Positions 7,168 to 14,747 of a DNA stretch of 33,641 nt are shown piece by piece. Location of the stretch: NCBI RefSeq assembly GCF_007923255.1, contig NZ_VOHJ01000031.1, positions 1 through 33,641 on the forward strand, read 5' to 3'. A program made the position numbers and the translations under genes. This DNA comes from Vulcaniibacterium thermophilum (GTDB lineage Bacteria > Pseudomonadota > Gammaproteobacteria > Xanthomonadales > Xanthomonadaceae). The notes under the pieces were generated by a model. That model worked only from the letters and a program-made list of their open reading frames with translations, had not been told where the DNA came from and did not search any database. Each line of letters begins with the position of its first letter. Position 1 is the stretch's first letter.

Positions 7168-8172
7168 ATGCGCGCCTCGCCCGCCATTGCCGTCGAACAG
7201 TTGCGCCTGTCGGTCGCGCCGATGATGGACTGGACCGACACCCATTGCCGCGCGTTCCACCGCGTGCTGGCGCCGCATGCGCGGCTGTACACCGAGATGG
7301 TGCACGCCAACGCGGTGATCCACGGCGACCGCCGCAAGCTGCTGGCGATGGATGCGAGCGAGCACCCGGTCGCGCTGCAGCTCGGCGGCAGCGAACCGGA
7401 TCTGCTGGCGCAGGCCGCGCGGATCGGCGCCGGGCACGGCTTCGACGAGATCAACCTCAATTGCGGCTGCCCGTCCGATCGCGTGCAGGCCGGCCGCTTC
7501 GGCGCCTGCCTGATGCGCGAGCCGCAGCTCGTCGCCGAGTGCGTGGCGGCGATGATCGCCGCGGTGCCGGCCGATGTGCCGGTGACGGTGAAATGCCGGC
7601 TCGGCGTGGACGACGACCACGAATGGGACCGCTTCGTCGGCTTCATCGACACCGTGGCCGCCGCCGGCTGCCGCACGTTCGTCGTCCATGCCCGCAACGC
7701 CTGGCTGCAGGGGCTCTCGCCGAAGGAGAACCGCGAGGTGCCGCCGCTGCGTTACGACTGGGCGCATCGCCTCAAGCGCGAACGGCCGCACCTGCAGGTG
7801 GCGATCAACGGCGGCATCGCCGACGAGGCCACCGCCGGGGCGCAGCTCGCGCACGTCGATGGCGTGATGCTGGGGCGCGCCGCCTACCACGATCCGTACC
7901 TGCTGCACCGGCTCGACGTCGCCTGGTTCGGCGGGCCGATGCGCCCGCGCGGCGAGCTGCTGCGCGCATTCCGGCCGTACGTGGAGGCGCAGCTCGCGCG
8001 CGGGGTGCCGCTGAAGCACATCACCCGCCACGTGCTCGGCCTGTTCGCCGGCCAGCGCGGCGGGCGCGCGTTCCGGCAGATGCTGAGCGAACACGCGCAC
8101 CGGCCCGGCGCCGGCTGGGCGCTGGTCGAGCGCGCGCTCGCGCTCACCGAAGCGAGGGCCGACGCCGCATGA
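7168..8172 (+). CDS. dusA: tRNA-dihydrouridine(20/20a) synthase
   Basis: 334 aa, the usual DusA length. It reduces uridines 20 and 20a in the D-loop of tRNA with FMN and NADPH. Signatures: the N-terminal FMN-binding APMMDWTD, the catalytic cysteine in NLNCGCPSDRV (Cys101; the normally small residue at position 99 is also Cys), KCRLGVDD, HARNAWLQGLSPKENR, and the FMN-phosphate loop INGGI with GVMLGRAAY. ATG 7168 is preferred because a -10 hexamer sits just upstream, and no better start exists. Its stop overlaps the ATG of the next gene (ATGA). Confidence 0.95.
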   Translation: MRASPAIAVEQLRLSVAPMMDWTDTHCRAFHRVLAPHARLYTEMVHANAVIHGDRRKLLAMDASEHPVALQLGGSEPDLLAQAARIGAGHGFDEINLNCGCPSDRVQAGRFGACLMREPQLVAECVAAMIAAVPADVPVTVKCRLGVDDDHEWDRFVGFIDTVAAAGCRTFVVHARNAWLQGLSPKENREVPPLRYDWAHRLKRERPHLQVAINGGIADEATAGAQLAHVDGVMLGRAAYHDPYLLHRLDVAWFGGPMRPRGELLRAFRPYVEAQLARGVPLKHITRHVLGLFAGQRGGRAFRQMLSEHAHRPGAGWALVERALALTEARADAA

Positions 8173-9080
8173 TCACCCGCGACGTCGACCTCTTCCTCGA
8201 GCGCGCCCGCGCCTGCGCGCCGGACTTCGGCCCGGCCACCGCCCGCGCGGCGTTCCTGGTCGCGCCCGACGGCTTCGCCCGTGCCGAGGACTCCGCGCGC
8301 GACAACCGCTACATGGCCGAGGCCGACGCGTTCGACCCGGCGCGGGCGATGCGGGAGCACCGCGCGCTGCACCTTGCGCTGTCGCAGCATCTGCCGACCG
8401 TGTGCTTCGCCGGCCGCGCGGACACGCCGGACGCGCTGTTCCCCAACAACGTGTTCGCCACCGCGCCGGGGCGGCTGATCGTCGGCCGCATGCGCCACCC
8501 CGTGCGTCGGCGCGAGGCCGCGCGCGCCGACATCCGCGCGTTTTTCCGCGACGCGCTCGGCTATCGCGAGATCGACCTGTCCACCCAGCCGCACCCGTGC
8601 GAGCTCACCGGCGCGCTGGTGATCGACCGCGCCCGCGGGCTCGGCTTCTGCGGCCTGTCGGAGCGCTGCGACGAGACCGGCGCGGCGCTGATGCACGACG
8701 CGTTCGGCCTGCGCGCGACGCTGCTGTTCGACCTCGCCCCCGGCGAGTACCACACCAACGTGGTGCTGGCGGTGCTGGCCGGTCGCGCCGCGCTGGTATG
8801 CCCGGACGGGATCGCGGCGCCGCGCGTGCCCGAGGCCCTGCGGGCGCTGTACGGGCAGGGCGCGATCGCGCTTTCGCCGGCCGAGCGCGCCGCCTTCGTC
8901 GCCAACGCGATCGCGCTGACGTCCGACCGCGTCTGGATGAGCGCCACGGCCGCCGCCGCGCTGGCGCCGGCGAGCGGCGATGCGCTGCGCGGCGCGGGTT
9001 TCGCGGTCGAAGCGGTGGCGCTCGATGCCATCGAAGCCGCGGGCGGCTCGCTGCGCTGCTGTGTGGCCGAGATCTTCTGA
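8169..9080 (+). CDS. Arginine deiminase-related (amidinotransferase-fold) hydrolase
   Basis: 303 aa. Guanidino-group-modifying fold: FPNNVF (Asn93-Asn94) in the place of the substrate-binding loop, Glu145 in ELTGALVID, the catalytic His195 in GEYHTNVV, and a C-terminal Cys in GGSLRCCVAE (297/298). These match the Glu/His/Cys set of arginine deiminase, DDAH and amidinotransferases. The protein is shorter than classical ArcA and lacks its extra helical domain, so it is probably a hydrolase of arginine, a methylated arginine or citrulline; the substrate is not determined. It is translationally coupled to dusA (ATGA overlap), which is probably a shared transcript rather than a shared pathway. Confidence 0.82.
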   Translation: MITRDVDLFLERARACAPDFGPATARAAFLVAPDGFARAEDSARDNRYMAEADAFDPARAMREHRALHLALSQHLPTVCFAGRADTPDALFPNNVFATAPGRLIVGRMRHPVRRREAARADIRAFFRDALGYREIDLSTQPHPCELTGALVIDRARGLGFCGLSERCDETGAALMHDAFGLRATLLFDLAPGEYHTNVVLAVLAGRAALVCPDGIAAPRVPEALRALYGQGAIALSPAERAAFVANAIALTSDRVWMSATAAAALAPASGDALRGAGFAVEAVALDAIEAAGGSLRCCVAEIF

Positions 9081-9150
9081 ACGGGTGGGGCGCTCGCCCC
9101 GTGGCCGCGTTTCCACATTGCTGAAGACGGCGGCCGCTCGTGAAGAAAAA

Positions 9151-9167
9151 GTTCAGAGCGAATTCAC
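9151..9167 (+). promoter_or_regulatory. Candidate PhoP box upstream of the PepSY-phoP-phoQ block
   Basis: Direct hexamers GTTCAG and ATTCAC are separated by AGCGA, giving the 11-base period known from PhoP boxes in enteric bacteria. The half-sites differ from the enteric (G/T)GTTTA, so assignment to PhoP is inference. The site lies in a locally AT-richer patch (9141-9180) 53 bases before the PepSY start. Confidence 0.35.
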
Positions 9168-9219
9168 CGCCACATTCCAAGAATGGGCGCCTGTCCCAGA
9201 CGTCATGCTCCTTCCGGCC

Positions 9220-9555
9220 ATGCGCAAGCCGCTGTTCCTGCTGTCCCCGTTGCTGCTGACCGCGCTCGCGGCGGCGGGCGCGCATGCCCAGGAGCGGCGC
9301 GGTCCGCCGGAAAGCCGCGGCGACCACCGCGAAAGCCACGGCCGCACCCTGTCCGATTCCGTGCGCCGCATCGAACGGCAGACCGGCGGCGAGGTGCTCA
9401 GCGCCGAGCGCGTGCCGTTCGAGGGCCGCGACCTGCACCGGGTGAAGGTGGTCGATGCCAGCGGCCGGGTGCGGGTCTACATGGACGACCCGCAGGCCCA
9501 GGGCCGCGAGCGCCGCGAACGGCCGGAACCGCCTACACGCGACCGCGACGACTGA
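9220..9555 (+). CDS. Periplasmic PepSY-like protein preceding phoP
   Basis: 111 aa from ATG 9220. ATG 9205 is possible but would put MLLPA before the signal peptide. The signal is MRKPLFLLSPLLLTALAAAGAHA, cut before QE. The mature part has a PepSY-type motif: a helix LSDSVRRIERQTGGEVLSAE followed by strands RDLHRVKVVDASGRVRVYMD. An acidic/Arg-rich tail ends it. PepSY proteins in front of two-component systems often modulate the sensor or are targets of it. The gene is 115 bases before phoP and probably belongs to its regulon or operon. No good ribosome binding site is seen. Confidence 0.72.
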   Translation: MRKPLFLLSPLLLTALAAAGAHAQERRGPPESRGDHRESHGRTLSDSVRRIERQTGGEVLSAERVPFEGRDLHRVKVVDASGRVRVYMDDPQAQGRERRERPEPPTRDRDD

Positions 9556-9599
9556 ACGATCACCCTCCTGCCTGAACAGCAGCCCTGCGGTTTAGCTTG

Positions 9600-9639
9600 C
9601 ATTGCGCCGCTTGCGGCTCCAATGTTCAGGAGCATGAAC
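9600..9639 (+). promoter_or_regulatory. Dyad elements in the phoP leader
   Basis: Two adjacent inverted repeats. The first, CATTG C GCCG - CTTG - CGGC TC CAATG (9600-9624), could fold as a hairpin. The second, GTTCA GGAGCA TGAAC (9624-9639), is a 5-6-5 palindrome built from the same GTTCA half-site seen at 9151. Further CTGAAC copies lie at 9552-9557 and 9572-9577. The cluster suggests autoregulation. Confidence 0.4.
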
Positions 9640-9670
9640 GGCCCTGCCGGGCCCAAGCGAGGGAGTCCCG

Positions 9671-10354
9671 ATGCGTATCCTGCTGGTTGAAGACGAAGCC
9701 CCGCTGCGCGAGACCCTGGCCGCGCGCCTGAAGCGCGAGGGATTCGCGGTCGACACGGCGCAGGACGGCGAGGAAGGCCTGTACATGGGCCGCGAAGTGC
9801 CCTTCGACATCGCCATCATCGACCTCGGCCTGCCCAAGATGTCGGGCATGGAGCTGATCAAGGCGCTGCGCGACGAAGGCAAGAAGTTCCCGGTGCTCAT
9901 CCTCACCGCGCGCTCGAGCTGGCAGGACAAGGTCGAAGGCCTCAAGCAGGGCGCCGACGACTACCTGGTCAAACCCTTCCACGTCGAGGAACTGCTGGCG
10001 CGCCTGAACGCGCTGGTGCGCCGCGCCGCCGGCTGGAGCAAGCCGATCCTCGAATGCGGCCCGGTCACCCTCGATCTGTCGGCGCAGACCGTCAGCGTGC
10101 ACGGCCAGAACGTCGACCTCACCAGCTACGAGTACAAGGTGCTCGAATACCTGATGATGCACGCCGGCGAGCTGGTCTCGAAGGCGGACCTCACCGAGCA
10201 CATCTACCAGCAGGATTTCGACCGCGACTCCAACGTGCTGGAAGTCTTCATCGGCCGTCTGCGCAAGAAGCTCGATCCGGAAGGCACGCTCAAGCCGATC
10301 GAGACCGTGCGTGGCCGCGGCTACCGCTTCGCGATCCCGCGCAGCGGCGAATGA
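9671..10354 (+). CDS. phoP: Response regulator PhoP (OmpR/PhoB family)
   Basis: 227 aa. Receiver domain residues 1-115: acidic pocket Glu7-Asp8, phospho-acceptor Asp51 (IIDLGLP), switch Thr79, Lys101 (LVKPF). Winged-helix DNA-binding domain about 128-224, ending in the typical ETVRGRGYRFA. It controls transcription of envelope, cation and antimicrobial-peptide response genes in relatives; here it pairs with the kinase 117 bases downstream. GGGAG at 9660-9664 is its ribosome binding site. The sequence is close to the PhoP of Xanthomonas and Lysobacter as I remember it. Confidence 0.93.
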   Translation: MRILLVEDEAPLRETLAARLKREGFAVDTAQDGEEGLYMGREVPFDIAIIDLGLPKMSGMELIKALRDEGKKFPVLILTARSSWQDKVEGLKQGADDYLVKPFHVEELLARLNALVRRAAGWSKPILECGPVTLDLSAQTVSVHGQNVDLTSYEYKVLEYLMMHAGELVSKADLTEHIYQQDFDRDSNVLEVFIGRLRKKLDPEGTLKPIETVRGRGYRFAIPRSGE

Positions 10355-10471
10355 CGCCGAACCCGAACCCCGGCTGATCCACGACGCGCCCGGCCCCGCC
10401 GGGCGCGCGCGTATCCGCGGCCGCAGCGGGTACGCTTGCCTGGTGAACGCACCCGAACCGCTCCTCCGGCG

Positions 10472-11869
10472 ATGAACTGGAGTCGATCGCGCTCCCTGCA
10501 GGCGCGCCAGTTGCTCGCGGCCAGCCTCGGTCTGGTCGCGTTCCTGGCGCTGGCCGGCTACGCGCTCGACCGCGCCTTCCTCGACACCGCCGAGAACAAC
10601 CTGCGCGAACGCCTGCGCAGCTACGCCATGGCCTACGCCGAGAAGGGCGAGTTCGCGCGCAACGGCGAATTCATCCCGCCCTACGAGCCGGTCGACCCGC
10701 GCTTCGACCGGCCCGGCAGCGGCCTGTACGCCGAAGTGGTGCTGCCGAACGGCCACTGGGATTCCAATTCCGCGCAGGGCCCGGCGCTGCCGCGCGGCAC
10801 GATGCTGGCCCCGCGCGAGGAACGCTTCGAAGGCCCGATGCCGATCACCAAGATCAACGGCGAACCGGCCGAGGTCTACCGCTACGGCTGGGGCCTGGTG
10901 TGGAGCGCCGGCGGCGATGCGCGCGCCGAATTTCCGTACACCATCTACATCCTCGAGGACACCACCGCGCTGCGCCGGCAGCTCAACGTGTTCCGCGCCG
11001 CGCTCTGGGGCTATCTGGGCGGCGCGGGCCTGGTGCTGCTGCTGCTGCAGATGCTGATCCTGCGCTGGAGCCTGCGCCCGCTGCGGCGCGTGATCGAAGA
11101 ACTGAAGAAGGTGCAGCGCGGCCAGGCCACCCGCATGAGCGAGCGCCACCCCCGCGAGCTGGAGCCGCTGACCGAAAGCATCAACGCCTTCATTGAGAGC
11201 GAGCGGCAGAACCTGGAACGTCAGCGCAACACGCTGGCCGATCTCGCCCACAGCCTGAAGACGCCGCTGGCGGTGCTGCGCACGCGGCTGGACAGCCACG
11301 CGCCGGAGCAGGAGTTGCGCGAGGAGCTCGACATCCAGCTCCGGCGCATGAACGACATGGTCTCCTACCAGCTCGCGCGCGCGGCCAAGAGCGGCCACAC
11401 GCTGTTCGCCGCGCCGGTGAAGATCGAGCCCTACGCCGAGGAGATCGTGCGCGGTCTGGAGAAGGTCTACGCACGCAAGGGCGTGCTGTGCGAGTTCGAC
11501 ATCGACACCAACGCGCCGTTCCACGGCGAACCGGGCGATCTGCAGGAACTGCTCGGCAACCTGCTCGAGAACGCGTTCAAGTGGGCGCGCTCGCGCGTGC
11601 TGCTGACGGTGAAGCCCGGCGAGACCGCGCCCAACCGGCGACCGGGGCTGCTGATCGCGGTCGACGACGACGGCCCCGGCATCCCGGCGGAGAAGATCGC
11701 GCTGATCCTGCAACGCGGCGTGCGCGGCGACGAGCGCGTGCAGGGCCACGGCATCGGCCTGGCGATCGTGCAGGACATCGTGCGCAGCTACCGCGGCACG
11801 CTCGACGTCGGGCCGTCCGAAGAAATGGGCGGCGCGCGGTTCGAGGTGCGGTTGCCGCCGGGGCTGTAG
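10472..11869 (+). CDS. phoQ: Sensor histidine kinase PhoQ-like
   Basis: 465 aa from ATG 10472. Transmembrane 1 is at about 14-34, a periplasmic sensor about 35-176, transmembrane 2 about 177-198 (GYLGGAGLVLLLLQMLILRW), then a HAMP-like linker. The phospho-acceptor is His260 in LADLAHSLKTPLAVL. The N box is GNLLENAFKWA (362-372), the G1 box DDDGPGIP (398-405) and the G2 box GHGIGLAI (425-432). All catalytic boxes are intact. The periplasmic part shows no dense acidic patch like enteric PhoQ, so the signal could differ from low magnesium. It should autophosphorylate and transfer to PhoP. Confidence 0.88.
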   Translation: MNWSRSRSLQARQLLAASLGLVAFLALAGYALDRAFLDTAENNLRERLRSYAMAYAEKGEFARNGEFIPPYEPVDPRFDRPGSGLYAEVVLPNGHWDSNSAQGPALPRGTMLAPREERFEGPMPITKINGEPAEVYRYGWGLVWSAGGDARAEFPYTIYILEDTTALRRQLNVFRAALWGYLGGAGLVLLLLQMLILRWSLRPLRRVIEELKKVQRGQATRMSERHPRELEPLTESINAFIESERQNLERQRNTLADLAHSLKTPLAVLRTRLDSHAPEQELREELDIQLRRMNDMVSYQLARAAKSGHTLFAAPVKIEPYAEEIVRGLEKVYARKGVLCEFDIDTNAPFHGEPGDLQELLGNLLENAFKWARSRVLLTVKPGETAPNRRPGLLIAVDDDGPGIPAEKIALILQRGVRGDERVQGHGIGLAIVQDIVRSYRGTLDVGPSEEMGGARFEVRLPPGL

Positions 11870-11873
11870 TGGT

Positions 11874-11930
11874 GGGGAACGGGGAACGGGGAACGGGAAC
11901 GGGGAACGGGAACGGGAACGGGAACGGGGG
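11874..11930 (+). repeat. GGGGAAC/GGGAAC tandem tract, G-quadruplex-prone
   Basis: Starting four bases after the phoQ stop, eight units alternate between 7-base GGGGAAC and 6-base GGGAAC (7,7,7,6,7,6,6,6) and end in a G-run. At least four G-tracts with three-base loops fit the standard quadruplex pattern on the coding strand. Such tracts are scattered between genes in related genomes. Confidence 0.85.
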
Positions 11931-12036
11931 GCACCGGTCGTCGGTCAGGTATCCGGGAGTGGATCCGTCATGTCGCCTGCACCCGTGTCGCCACGGCACG
12001 ACGGTCGCGCGTGCCCGCCACGAACCGCCGGCCATA

Positions 12037-12064
12037 CCCCTCTCCCCCGCAGCGCGGGGAGAGC
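12037..12064. repeat. Palindromic intergenic repeat, copy 1 (truncated)
   Basis: Core CCCCTCTCCCCC GCAGCG CGGGGAGAG: a hairpin with CTCTCCCC/GGGGAGAG arms. It is the same family as 12097-12140 and 12236-12279 but lacks the GTTnGGGTGAGGGGG tail. Confidence 0.7.
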
Positions 12065-12096
12065 CTCGGCGAGCCGCGCGTCGGCCTCGGCCAGCG

Positions 12097-12140
12097 CCCT
12101 CTCCCCCGCAGCGCGGGGGAGAGGGTTGGGGTGAGGGGGC
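12097..12140. repeat. Palindromic intergenic repeat, copy 2
   Basis: CCCTCTCCCCCGC / GCGGGGGAGAGGG hairpin followed by TTGGGGTGAGGGGGC. It is the best-conserved copy and a common intergenic repeat type in Xanthomonadaceae. It lies directly beyond the decayed rtcB tail copy. Confidence 0.75.
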
Positions 12141-12160
12141 GCGCCGCAGGCGCGCGGGCC

Positions 12161-12235
12161 TCAGCCCCTCACGCGCGCCGCCAGCCGCAGCGTATGCACC
12201 GCTCGATCAGGTCGCCGCGCAGCGGCCGCCCATAA
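12161..12235 (-). pseudogene. Decayed second copy of the rtcB 3' end
   Basis: Read on the minus strand, this stretch repeats the last ~20 codons of rtcB: GACCTG(A/G)TCGA, then GTGCA(T/C)ACGCTGCGGC, and a stop at 12161-12163. It would encode VHTLRLAARVRG where RtcB ends VHTLRQVVCVKG. One base is missing between the DL and VHTLR codons, so the frame is broken. The copy sits 137 bases beyond the true end, and each tail is followed by a palindromic repeat. It looks like a tandem duplication of tail plus repeat. Confidence 0.75.
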
Positions 12236-12279
12236 CCCCCTCTCCGCGCATCGCGGGGAGAGCGTTCGGGTGAGGGGGC
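12236..12279. repeat. Palindromic intergenic repeat, copy 3, behind rtcB
   Basis: CCCCCTCTCCGCG CAT CGCGGGGAGAG hairpin, then CGTTCGGGTGAGGGGG. It lies 19 bases beyond the rtcB stop and may serve as its transcript end. Confidence 0.75.
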
Positions 12280-12297
12280 GCCGCTGGCACGTAACCG

Positions 12298-13515
12298 CTA
12301 ACCCTTCACGCACACCACCTGCCGCAGCGTGTGCACCACTTCGACCAGGTCGCTCTGCGCGGCCATCACCGCATCGATCGGCTTGTACGCCGCCGGCGAC
12401 TCGTCGATCACGCTCGCGTCCTTGCGGCATTCGACGTGCGCGGTGGCGCGCCGGTGCTCCTCGAGCGTGATCCGCCGGCGTGCCTCGGTGCGGCTCATCA
12501 CGCGGCCGGCGCCGTGGCTGCAACTGTGGAAGCTCTCGGCATTGCCCTTGCCGCGCACGATGTAGCTGCGCGTGCCCATGCTGCCCGGAATGATCCCGAG
12601 CTGCCCCTCGCGCGCGCTCACCGCGCCCTTGCGGGTGACCAGCAGCGGCCGGCCGAAATGCGTCTCGCGCTCGACGTAGTTGTGGTGGCAGTTCACCGCC
12701 ACCGAATCGAGCTGGAACGCCGGCAGCTTCCCGCGCATCGCCTGCAGCACGCGCGTCAGCATCGCCTCGCGGTTGGCGCGCGCGTAGTCCTGCGCCCATG
12801 AAACCGCCTCGACGTAGTCGTCGAACAGCGGCTCGCCTTCGAGAAAAAACGCCAGGTCGCGGTCCGGCACGTGGAAGCCCAGCACGCGCTTCTCCAGCTC
12901 GCGGCGCGCGCGCTCGATGAAATACGTGCCGATCAGGTTGCCGGTGCCGCGCGAGCCGGAGTGCAGCATCACCCACACGCGCTCGCTCTCGTCGAGGCAG
13001 ATCTCGATGAAGTGGTTGCCGCCGCCGAGCGTGCCGATCTGCCGTTCGACCTTGTCGAAGCGGATCTGCGGGTGCCGCTCGCGGATGCGCGCCAGGCGCG
13101 GCATCAGGCCCGACTTTGCCAGTTGGGTCTCGATGCTGTCCGGCACGCGCCGGTGCTCGCCGCCCGCGCCGTTGCCGACCGGCACCGCACGCTCGATCGC
13201 ACCGCGCAGCGGCGCCAGGCTGTCCGGCAGATCCTTCGCGGTGAGGGTGGTGCGGACGGCGGCCATGCCGCAGCCGATGTCCACGCCCACCGCCGCCGGG
13301 ATGACCGCGCCCCGCGTGGGCACGACCGAGCCGACCGTCGCGCCCTTGCCGAGGTGCACGTCGGGCATCACCGCGACCCACGGCCCCACGAACGGCAGCG
13401 CGGCGATGTTGCGCAATTGCGCCTGCGCCTCGGGTTCCACCGGCACGCCGCGCACCCAGCCCTTGATCGGCGTGCGCGTCTGGCCGGCCAGCAGCAGTTC
13501 GTAGTTCGGCGTCAT
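12298..13515 (-). CDS. rtcB: RNA-splicing ligase RtcB
   Basis: 405 aa, matching the E. coli protein (408). It joins RNA 2',3'-cyclic phosphate or 3'-phosphate ends to 5'-OH ends with GTP and Mn2+. Metal ligands: Asp79 and Cys82 (GVDIGCG), His168 (GGGNHF), His185 (HSGSRG), and His277 or His278 of NCHHNY. The guanylylated His334 is in SHGAGR. ATG 13515 is preceded by GAGGA on the minus strand. No archease or RtcA gene is adjacent; mtfA lies upstream with a 49-base gap and is probably co-transcribed. Confidence 0.96.
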   Translation of the reverse strand: MTPNYELLLAGQTRTPIKGWVRGVPVEPEAQAQLRNIAALPFVGPWVAVMPDVHLGKGATVGSVVPTRGAVIPAAVGVDIGCGMAAVRTTLTAKDLPDSLAPLRGAIERAVPVGNGAGGEHRRVPDSIETQLAKSGLMPRLARIRERHPQIRFDKVERQIGTLGGGNHFIEICLDESERVWVMLHSGSRGTGNLIGTYFIERARRELEKRVLGFHVPDRDLAFFLEGEPLFDDYVEAVSWAQDYARANREAMLTRVLQAMRGKLPAFQLDSVAVNCHHNYVERETHFGRPLLVTRKGAVSAREGQLGIIPGSMGTRSYIVRGKGNAESFHSCSHGAGRVMSRTEARRRITLEEHRRATAHVECRKDASVIDESPAAYKPIDAVMAAQSDLVEVVHTLRQVVCVKG

Positions 13516-13564
13516 GGACGCATTGTCCTCGCCGCGGCGTCCACGCGCCGCATCCGCCCGCGCG

Positions 13565-14317
13565 TCAGCCGACCGCGGGCGCCGGGCCGTACAGACGCTC
13601 GAGGTGCGAGGCGACCGCCGGCATCGCCGCGCGCAGCGTGCGCGGGTCGCTGAAGTGGTACTCGGTGCAGACGGCGAAGAACTCTTCCGGCGAGTCGGCC
13701 GCGTACGGGTCGATCGCGGTCTCGCGGCCGGCGTCCGCCGCGTCCGCGAGCGCGTCGTAGGCGCTCTGGAAGTCGCGCGCCCACTCGCGCTGCCAGGCGC
13801 GCGGCAGCGGCGGCGTGCCGTCGAGCACGCCGTCCAGCACGTCGAGCTTGTGCGCGATCTCGTGCGCGGCCACGCAGAAGCCCGCACCGGGCTCCTCGAT
13901 GTCGGCCTGCACGTCGGCCCACGACAGGATCACCGGGCCGGCGCCCCAGGCCTCGCCGATCAGCTCGTCCTCCCACTCGTGGACGACGTCGGCGGCATCG
14001 ACGTGGCTGCGGCGCACGCGGAACGCCTCCGGGTAGACGAGAAGCTGCGACCAGCCGCGCAGGCCCTCGGCGCCGAACTCGACCAGCGGCAGGCAGCACA
14101 GCGTCGCCAGTTGCGCGCGCTGGCGCCCGTCCAGCTCCAGGCCGGCCAGCGGCGTGATCGTCTTCTCGCGCAGGAAGCGCGCGGCCAGCGCGCGCAGGCG
14201 CTCGCGGCGCTCCGGCGCCATCGCGCGCGTCCACGGCAGGGCGCCAGCGACCTCGCGCCAGAGCGGTTCAGGCAGGGGATCGGACGTGCGCCAGAGGCGC
14301 TGCCACCACGCGCGCAA
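13565..14317 (-). CDS. mtfA: MtfA-family zinc peptidase
   Basis: 250 aa. Gluzincin-type motif HEIAHKLD (His152, Glu153, His156) and the downstream glutamate in SPEEFFAVCTEYHF (211/212), as in MtfA, an aminopeptidase-like enzyme that in E. coli is linked to Mlc and glucose-PTS control. FLREKTITPLAGLEL is a typical family block. The best-fitting start is TTG at 14317; no ATG precedes it in frame, because a TGA that is also the stop of the upstream gene lies three codons before. Initiation probably depends on re-initiation after that gene. Confidence 0.85.
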   Translation of the reverse strand: MRAWWQRLWRTSDPLPEPLWREVAGALPWTRAMAPERRERLRALAARFLREKTITPLAGLELDGRQRAQLATLCCLPLVEFGAEGLRGWSQLLVYPEAFRVRRSHVDAADVVHEWEDELIGEAWGAGPVILSWADVQADIEEPGAGFCVAAHEIAHKLDVLDGVLDGTPPLPRAWQREWARDFQSAYDALADAADAGRETAIDPYAADSPEEFFAVCTEYHFSDPRTLRAAMPAVASHLERLYGPAPAVG

Positions 14318-14323
14318 CGGGCT

Positions 14324-14587
14324 TCAGCGCACCATGCCGGGGAGGAAGCTGTGCCAGCGCGGCGATTGCAGGCGGCCGCCGCCGGCGGGGGCGTCGCTGT
14401 GCTCGGACGGACGCACGCGCGTCTCGCGCTGCGGCGCGGCGGCGCGCTTGCGCTCGCCGGTCCGGTCGCCGCTCTTCGCGCCGGTGGCGCTCGGACAGGT
14501 CTCGCCCGGCGAGGACAGCTTGACCTCGCGCGCCGCCACGCTCGCGCTGGCGAAGGCGATCAGCAGGCAGATGGCGATGCGGCGCAT
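14324..14587 (-). CDS. Small exported protein of unknown function
   Basis: 87 aa. GAGGAG precedes the ATG by six bases. The signal peptide MRRIAICLLIAFASASVAA is followed by a short Arg/Ser/Pro-rich mature part with one Cys and a Trp-His tail (QSPRWHSFLPGMVR). No family is recognised. It heads the unit with mtfA and rtcB and is in the same frame as mtfA, separated from it by a single TGA. Confidence 0.55.
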   Translation of the reverse strand: MRRIAICLLIAFASASVAAREVKLSSPGETCPSATGAKSGDRTGERKRAAAPQRETRVRPSEHSDAPAGGGRLQSPRWHSFLPGMVR

Positions 14588-14629
14588 GGGCGGCTCCTCG
14601 CGACCGGTCCCACCGGCCGCCATCGCGGG

Positions 14630-14635
14630 ACTATA
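14630..14635 (-). promoter_or_regulatory. -10 element for the small exported protein-mtfA-rtcB unit
   Basis: TATAGT on the minus strand, 43 bases before the ATG at 14587. No clear -35. It is the only AT-rich hexamer in this 160-base divergent gap in that orientation. Confidence 0.4.
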
Positions 14636-14714
14636 CCGCGAAAACGCTTCCGCCGCCGGCGCGATCGCTGTTGCGCCGCAGCAGGCCGACGGACGGCGCG
14701 GCGCGCGGCTCGCG

Positions 14715-14720
14715 CATAAT
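14715..14720 (+). promoter_or_regulatory. -10 element of birA-coaX
   Basis: CATAAT followed by CGCCGCC, 27 bases before the birA ATG. It has the same shape as other TAnAATCG sites in the window. Confidence 0.5.
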
Positions 14721-14747
14721 CGCCGCCCGCCCTTCCGCGCCGAGCCC

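Noticed and set aside
9626-11749. Long open frame antisense to phoP/phoQ (about 700 codons)
   Set aside because: It is the GC-rich shadow of two well-recognised genes, with low-complexity His/Gln/Arg/Ala-rich translation and no family features.
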